From: a miscellaneous Crenarchaeota group-1 archaeon SG8-32-3
GTDB taxonomy: Archaea; Thermoproteota; Bathyarchaeia; Bathyarchaeales; Bathycorpusculaceae
NCBI GenBank assembly: GCA_001273335.1
Contig: LFWV01000035.1
Span: 1-10,184 of the forward strand
DNA: 10,184 bases
Direction of reading: 5' to 3'
A model generated the notes under the pieces. The model made no database searches, was not told the DNA's origin, and saw only the letters and a program-made list of their open reading frames with translations. Numbering within the stretch: position 1 is the first letter of the stretch; every line of letters starts with the position of its first letter. Positions 6,773 to 10,184 of the stretch are shown here, piece by piece. Both the position numbers and the translations under genes were made by a program.

Positions 6773-7936
6773 TTATGCATTTCTAAGCAATCGTTTGACT
6801 ATTTCGGCAAAACGTTCTTTCGTCTTAGAACAATCATGCTGATCCCGTACATATTTCTGACCATTGTAAATGAGGGTGTTCCTAAGTTGTTCATCTGAAA
6901 CCAATCTATCAATTGCGCCAGCTATTGCTTCAGTGTGCCCAGACACTAGAAGAGCATTCTCTTCGTTTTTGAACGATTGCTGACAACTATAAGTGGTTGA
7001 AGCAAGGATAACGGGCAATCCACAAGACATTGCTTCTAAAGCAGCGGAGGGTAAACCCTCGACAAGGCTGGGCAAGACAAAAAAATCAGCGCTGTTAAGT
7101 AGGCAAGGTATTTTTTCAGGACTTACATAAGAGTAGAAATTAACACATTCGCTAATACCTAATTGCTCCACTCGATCTCGGAGTTCATCTTCATCAGGAC
7201 CAGAACCAACAATTAAGTAGTAGATCTTAGGATGCTTTGTTCTGAGCAAACTTACAGCCTCAATCACACTCTTAATATTCTTTTGTTTATCAAGCCGTGA
7301 AACCGTGATTATTATTGGAAACATATCCATATTAATTGCTACACCAGCGTTCCTGTTAAAACGACTAACATCGACACCTTGACTCAAAATAACCTGTTTT
7401 GGACTTACCGAGGGATGGTACCAACACATGTCTCTGTTAGTGATAATCAAGTCAGAAAACTTGAAAGAAATAGATTCGGCACATCTAACAAAAGAAAAAA
7501 TCAACCAACCCAATGTATATCTACCACTAATTATTATCCTCGTAGGCTCAGAGATGCGCACGATTGATTTCTTCCCAGATATTTTGGCAATAATTGCTAC
7601 AACAAGTCCAGTATATGGATGCCCACCTAAACTCATTATAACAGAGCAACGGCTCTTTTGAGAAAAATGAATCAACATAAAAAAAGAAAGAAACAAATAA
7701 GAGATATAGCCCAAAAACATCCCAGCACCACTGGAGAATTTCGGATACACAGGAATTGAATACACATTTTTATACCTTTGTTTAAGTACATTTACCGAGT
7801 TACCGCTACCAACGACATTAATTTTGAACGAATCCGAATTCAAATATTTCGCCATCAACGGCAAATACTTACTCTCATAAGTAGAATCGTCAAACGCTGG
7901 CTCTAAAAGCACCAAAATCGAAGAGGGATAAACCAA
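6773..7936 (-). CDS. Family 4 glycosyltransferase (first of two)
   Basis: Retaining GT-B fold glycosyltransferase using an NDP-sugar on the cytoplasmic membrane face. The 387 residues show the C-terminal donor domain clearly: QGVDVSRF (186-193), SRLDKQKNI (213-221), VGSGPDEDEL (243-252) and the EX7E pair Glu293/Glu301 within EGLPSAALEAMSCGLPV. The N-terminal acceptor domain contains a hydrophobic stretch (about 72-92), common in enzymes that act on lipid-linked acceptors. The start is TTG: GAGG at 7945-7948 lies 8 nt upstream and the first beta strand, SILVLLEP, begins at residue 6. It is 132 nt downstream of the other GT4 and 167 nt upstream of the GT2 gene, looser than the rest of the cluster, so separate promoters are possible. 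Sugar and linkage are unknown. Confidence 0.9.
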   Translation of the reverse strand: MVYPSSILVLLEPAFDDSTYESKYLPLMAKYLNSDSFKINVVGSGNSVNVLKQRYKNVYSIPVYPKFSSGAGMFLGYISYLFLSFFMLIHFSQKSRCSVIMSLGGHPYTGLVVAIIAKISGKKSIVRISEPTRIIISGRYTLGWLIFSFVRCAESISFKFSDLIITNRDMCWYHPSVSPKQVILSQGVDVSRFNRNAGVAINMDMFPIIITVSRLDKQKNIKSVIEAVSLLRTKHPKIYYLIVGSGPDEDELRDRVEQLGISECVNFYSYVSPEKIPCLLNSADFFVLPSLVEGLPSAALEAMSCGLPVILASTTYSCQQSFKNEENALLVSGHTEAIAGAIDRLVSDEQLRNTLIYNGQKYVRDQHDCSKTKERFAEIVKRLLRNA

Positions 7937-8068
7937 ATTGATTGCCTCAGCTATAATTTTCAGTTAAAGATTTCACATCATAGAATTGTGCATTCATTAT
8001 TACTTCAAGAACCGGAAAAAGACCTATACTCAAACATTAGCTTTGAAGCCCACCAAAAACTCTGAAGA
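7937..8068. other. 132-bp gap between the two GT4 genes
   Basis: No convincing gene is seen. On the minus strand it contains two short T-tracts, one being CTTTTTCC at about 8013-8020, which could weakly terminate the upstream GT4 transcript. A 16-codon frame from ATG at 7995-7997 ends in TGA at 7947-7949, overlapping the GAGG ribosome-binding site of the downstream GT4, but it lacks a good Shine-Dalgarno. No clear TATA box is seen. Confidence 0.3.
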
Positions 8069-9196
8069 CTAAAGTGCTACTTCAAGTGCTTCATTGTAAA
8101 TTTTTTCTATTCGTTTAATTATAATTTCCCAGCGATGGTTTTCAACAATATGCTTTCTAGCGTTTTGGCTTAGTTTCGTTCTCAGTCGTGAATCGCCCAA
8201 TAGTGATAAAATAGCGTTAGCTAATATTTCTGGATTTTTAGGTGAAACAAGGAGCCCGTTTTCTTCATCAATAACAGGGTCGTTAATCCCTGGAATATCC
8301 GAACCGACCACTGCTAGACCACTTGCCATAGCTTCCAATAGTGAAATAGGCATGCCTTCCTTCAAGGAGGGAATGACAAAAACTGTTGCTCTTCTCAAAG
8401 TATTTGCAATTTCATTTCTGCTCAAAGTTCCTAGGAAATGAACAGATCCACCAAGTAATCCGCGATCATACGCCATTTTCATAAGCTTCGCTTTCAAAGG
8501 GCCATAACCTATGAGCAAGAATTTTGCATCCTTGAATTTGTTCACAACAGTTGCTGCTGCTTCAATCAAATAACGTATTCCTTTTTCTGGTACAAATCTT
8601 CCAACCCAAACTATTAGATTATCTTCTCGCTCGTCTTCAGGCTTAAAAAGTTCTATATCTACAGCATTAGGAATTAACCGAATTTTTTCAGAGTGACAAC
8701 CAAAACTGGCAACCTCTTTAGCATCACTACGGGTCAAACAGATAATTCTATCAGCCTTCCTGAAAACGTCCAAACCTAAAGTACGAAGATATAAGTTTTG
8801 AAAGAAATTAAAAGCAATGTCTCTATCGGCAAATACTCCGTGTACTGTAACAACACAAGGTAAACCCATCTTCTTAGCCTTTCTTATCGCTTGAACCGTA
8901 GGCAAAAAAAGATGTGACTCGCCATGAACAATATCAGGTCGTAGTTTTTCAAGTTTTGCAGGCATGCTTGGCAAATAGGGATAGTCTTGAACCACACCGA
9001 CCAAATTCAGGTTTAAACCATATAACCTATGAACCTGAAAACCTTCAGCGACCATCTCCTCTGAGCAAGTTTCATTCTTGTTCCACGTAAGCACATCAAC
9101 ATCGTGTCCTCTTTTAACTTGACGAGCAGACAACTCATAAAAATAATCACGCGGCAGATAAGGATAAAATAAATGTCGAATCCGAGCGATATGCAT
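8069..9196 (-). CDS. Family 4 glycosyltransferase (second)
   Basis: A 375-residue retaining GT-B glycosyltransferase. The N-terminal acceptor domain has the typical LSARQVKRGHDVDVLT segment (22-37), the RPDIVHGE strand (86-93) and VTVHG (116-120). The donor domain shows PNAVDIELF (176-184), VGRFVPEKGI (198-207), IGYGPLK (229-235) and the EX7E pair Glu280/Glu288 in EGMPISLLEAMASGL. Motifs are complete, so the enzyme should be active, transferring a sugar from an NDP donor to a lipid-linked glycan. The ATG at 9194-9196 lies 9 nt after the stop of the upstream DPMS-like gene, so the two are probably co-transcribed; no strong Shine-Dalgarno is visible. It is clearly diverged from the neighbouring GT4, so the pair probably makes different linkages rather than being a recent duplication. 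The stop is TAG. Confidence 0.92.
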   Translation of the reverse strand: MHIARIRHLFYPYLPRDYFYELSARQVKRGHDVDVLTWNKNETCSEEMVAEGFQVHRLYGLNLNLVGVVQDYPYLPSMPAKLEKLRPDIVHGESHLFLPTVQAIRKAKKMGLPCVVTVHGVFADRDIAFNFFQNLYLRTLGLDVFRKADRIICLTRSDAKEVASFGCHSEKIRLIPNAVDIELFKPEDEREDNLIVWVGRFVPEKGIRYLIEAAATVVNKFKDAKFLLIGYGPLKAKLMKMAYDRGLLGGSVHFLGTLSRNEIANTLRRATVFVIPSLKEGMPISLLEAMASGLAVVGSDIPGINDPVIDEENGLLVSPKNPEILANAILSLLGDSRLRTKLSQNARKHIVENHRWEIIIKRIEKIYNEALEVAL

Positions 9197-9205
9197 TTTG
9201 ACAGA

Positions 9206-10168
9206 CTATTCTTTGCCATTTATTTTTTGGGCTACTCGAGTTATGGCGTACAGTGTTATAGCTGTTGATAGCATGAAAAATCCGATGAGAATGAACGCCA
9301 CAGAAGCCAATGCAATATTCGTCACTATGAAATGCTCGATTGCGTATATTTGCAGCATCCAAATCCCAAAGCCCAAACCCATAAACAAACACAACAGCGC
9401 AGGTATCCCCAACACTGCCAACGGCTTTTCCTCCACAACAAATCTAACGATAGACATGATTACGCCAATGCCGTGTGTGACAGGATGCTCTGTGGAGGTG
9501 GCGACGTCAACATTATTGTATTTACATGAGCTGGGAACTTCCCGTATTTTCATATCATGTTTTTTTGCTTTTAGAAGTATTTCGACGCTTGCGCCCATAC
9601 CGTTTTCATGGGGGGAAAGCCTCTTTAACGCTTGCCGGTTATATGCCCTGAAGCCACTCTGGGCATCGCTGATGTTGTGCTTCGATGAACCATTAACCAG
9701 CTTTGTTATTAGTTGAGCGCCTAGTTTCCTGTAAAAAGGCATCTCTTTAGTTCCTTCTTTTTCAATAAAACGACTACCGATTACTACGTCCGCCCCATCT
9801 TGGATAATAGGATTTAAGATAATAGGAATTTCATCAGGATTGTGCTGCCCATCAGCGTCTATTGTAACCAAAACGTCAGCATTCAACTCACGAGCACGTT
9901 TGAAAAGGCTCTTAATTGAGGCGCCATAGCCCAAATTTTGTTGGTGATAGACTACATAAGCCCCTGAATCCTTTGCAATCCATCCAGTTTCATCGTAAGA
10001 ACCGTCGTCACAAACCACTACTGCATCAGCATATTTTTGAGCTTCAAAGACCATATGTGAAATCATTGATGCTTCATTAAACGCTGGAATACCAACTACA
10101 ACAAATGGTTTGGTTCTATCAACAGCGCTTTCTTCCAATACTATTTTGGCATTTTCAACTTCCAACAA
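9206..10168 (-). CDS. Dolichol-phosphate mannosyltransferase-like GT2 with C-terminal membrane helices
   Basis: Transfers a hexose from an NDP-sugar to a polyprenyl/dolichyl phosphate, or starts a lipid-linked glycan, at the cytoplasmic membrane. In 320 residues it has FVVVGIPAFNE (22-32), CDDGS (53-57), QNLGYGASI (77-85), the metal-binding DADGQH (104-109), GSRF (131-134) and SGFRAYNR (171-178), the full set of DPMS-family motifs. Two hydrophobic segments, about 249-271 and 281-309, anchor the C-terminus, as in archaeal DPMS-like proteins. The start is TTG at 10166-10168 with AAGGT 7 nt upstream and an in-frame TAG at 10172-10174, so no longer start is possible without reading through that stop; TTG at the next codon is an alternative. 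It is the first gene of the visible cluster, 9 nt before a GT4. The stop is TAG. Family is secure, the sugar is not. Confidence 0.92.
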   Translation of the reverse strand: MLEVENAKIVLEESAVDRTKPFVVVGIPAFNEASMISHMVFEAQKYADAVVVCDDGSYDETGWIAKDSGAYVVYHQQNLGYGASIKSLFKRARELNADVLVTIDADGQHNPDEIPIILNPIIQDGADVVIGSRFIEKEGTKEMPFYRKLGAQLITKLVNGSSKHNISDAQSGFRAYNRQALKRLSPHENGMGASVEILLKAKKHDMKIREVPSSCKYNNVDVATSTEHPVTHGIGVIMSIVRFVVEEKPLAVLGIPALLCLFMGLGFGIWMLQIYAIEHFIVTNIALASVAFILIGFFMLSTAITLYAITRVAQKINGKE

Positions 10169-10184
10169 TATCTATACCTTCATA

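Noticed and set aside
7947..7997. 16-codon frame ending at the ribosome-binding site of the first GT4 gene
   Set aside because: No good Shine-Dalgarno of its own and too short to distinguish from chance, unlike the better-placed leader at 6608-6643.
6773..9196. Possible recent tandem duplication of the two GT4 genes
   Set aside because: They share only the general GT4 motifs; N-terminal domains and lengths differ, so this looks like two separate family members.
9198..9716. 172-residue plus-strand open frame
   Set aside because: Lies wholly opposite the DPMS-like gene, which has intact GT2 motifs; no ribosome-binding site or recognisable domain in the plus-strand frame.

Overview
The window is part of a surface-glycan (polysaccharide, glycolipid or protein-glycan) biosynthesis locus, probably from an archaeon. 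The archaeal assignment is an inference. It rests on the frequent TTG starts (four of eight complete genes, each with an upstream or adjacent in-frame stop or a positional argument), a GGTGA-type Shine-Dalgarno, T-tract terminators, TATA-like boxes close to starts, and a family mix (long-form RmlA, dolichol-phosphate-mannose-synthase-like GT2, very large multi-spanning membrane protein with an extracytoplasmic tail) typical of TACK/Bathyarchaeia-like genomes. No rRNA, tRNA or marker gene is present to confirm it.

Layout. The left edge (1-647, minus) is the N-terminal 215 residues of a sugar-1-phosphate nucleotidylyltransferase of the RmlA long-form type, cut by the window. A 141-bp divergent regulatory region separates it from a plus-strand NAD-dependent epimerase/dehydratase (789-1796). 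This gene converges on a long minus-strand cluster, and the two meet at an A/T-tract region at about 1801-1827 that could terminate both. In transcription order the cluster is: DPMS-like GT2 with two C-terminal membrane helices (9206-10168), GT4 (8069-9196), second GT4 (6773-7936), rhamnosyltransferase-like GT2 (5598-6605), a 908-residue multi-spanning membrane protein with a large extracytoplasmic tail (2871-5597), a SAM-dependent methyltransferase (2153-2869) and an 80-residue two-helix membrane protein (1883-2125). The last four genes are tightly packed (0, 1 and 27 nt gaps). Leaders of 167 and 132 nt precede the rhamnosyltransferase-like GT2 and the upstream GT4, and may be internal control points.

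How the genes may work together (inference). RmlA-like and epimerase enzymes make an activated sugar. The DPMS-like enzyme charges or starts a polyprenyl-phosphate carrier at the membrane. The two GT4 enzymes and the GT2 extend the glycan in the cytoplasm. The methyltransferase may cap or decorate it. The 908-residue protein is the only candidate in the window for a membrane-level step such as GT-C-type transfer, polymerisation or ligation. No recognisable Wzx flippase or AglB/Stt3 oligosaccharyltransferase is visible. The most interesting points are this large two-part membrane protein and the leader of the GT2 gene, where a strong Shine-Dalgarno sits far from the annotated ATG but serves a short leader ORF or an ATT-initiated extension. 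No mobile elements, CRISPR arrays or RNA genes were seen.
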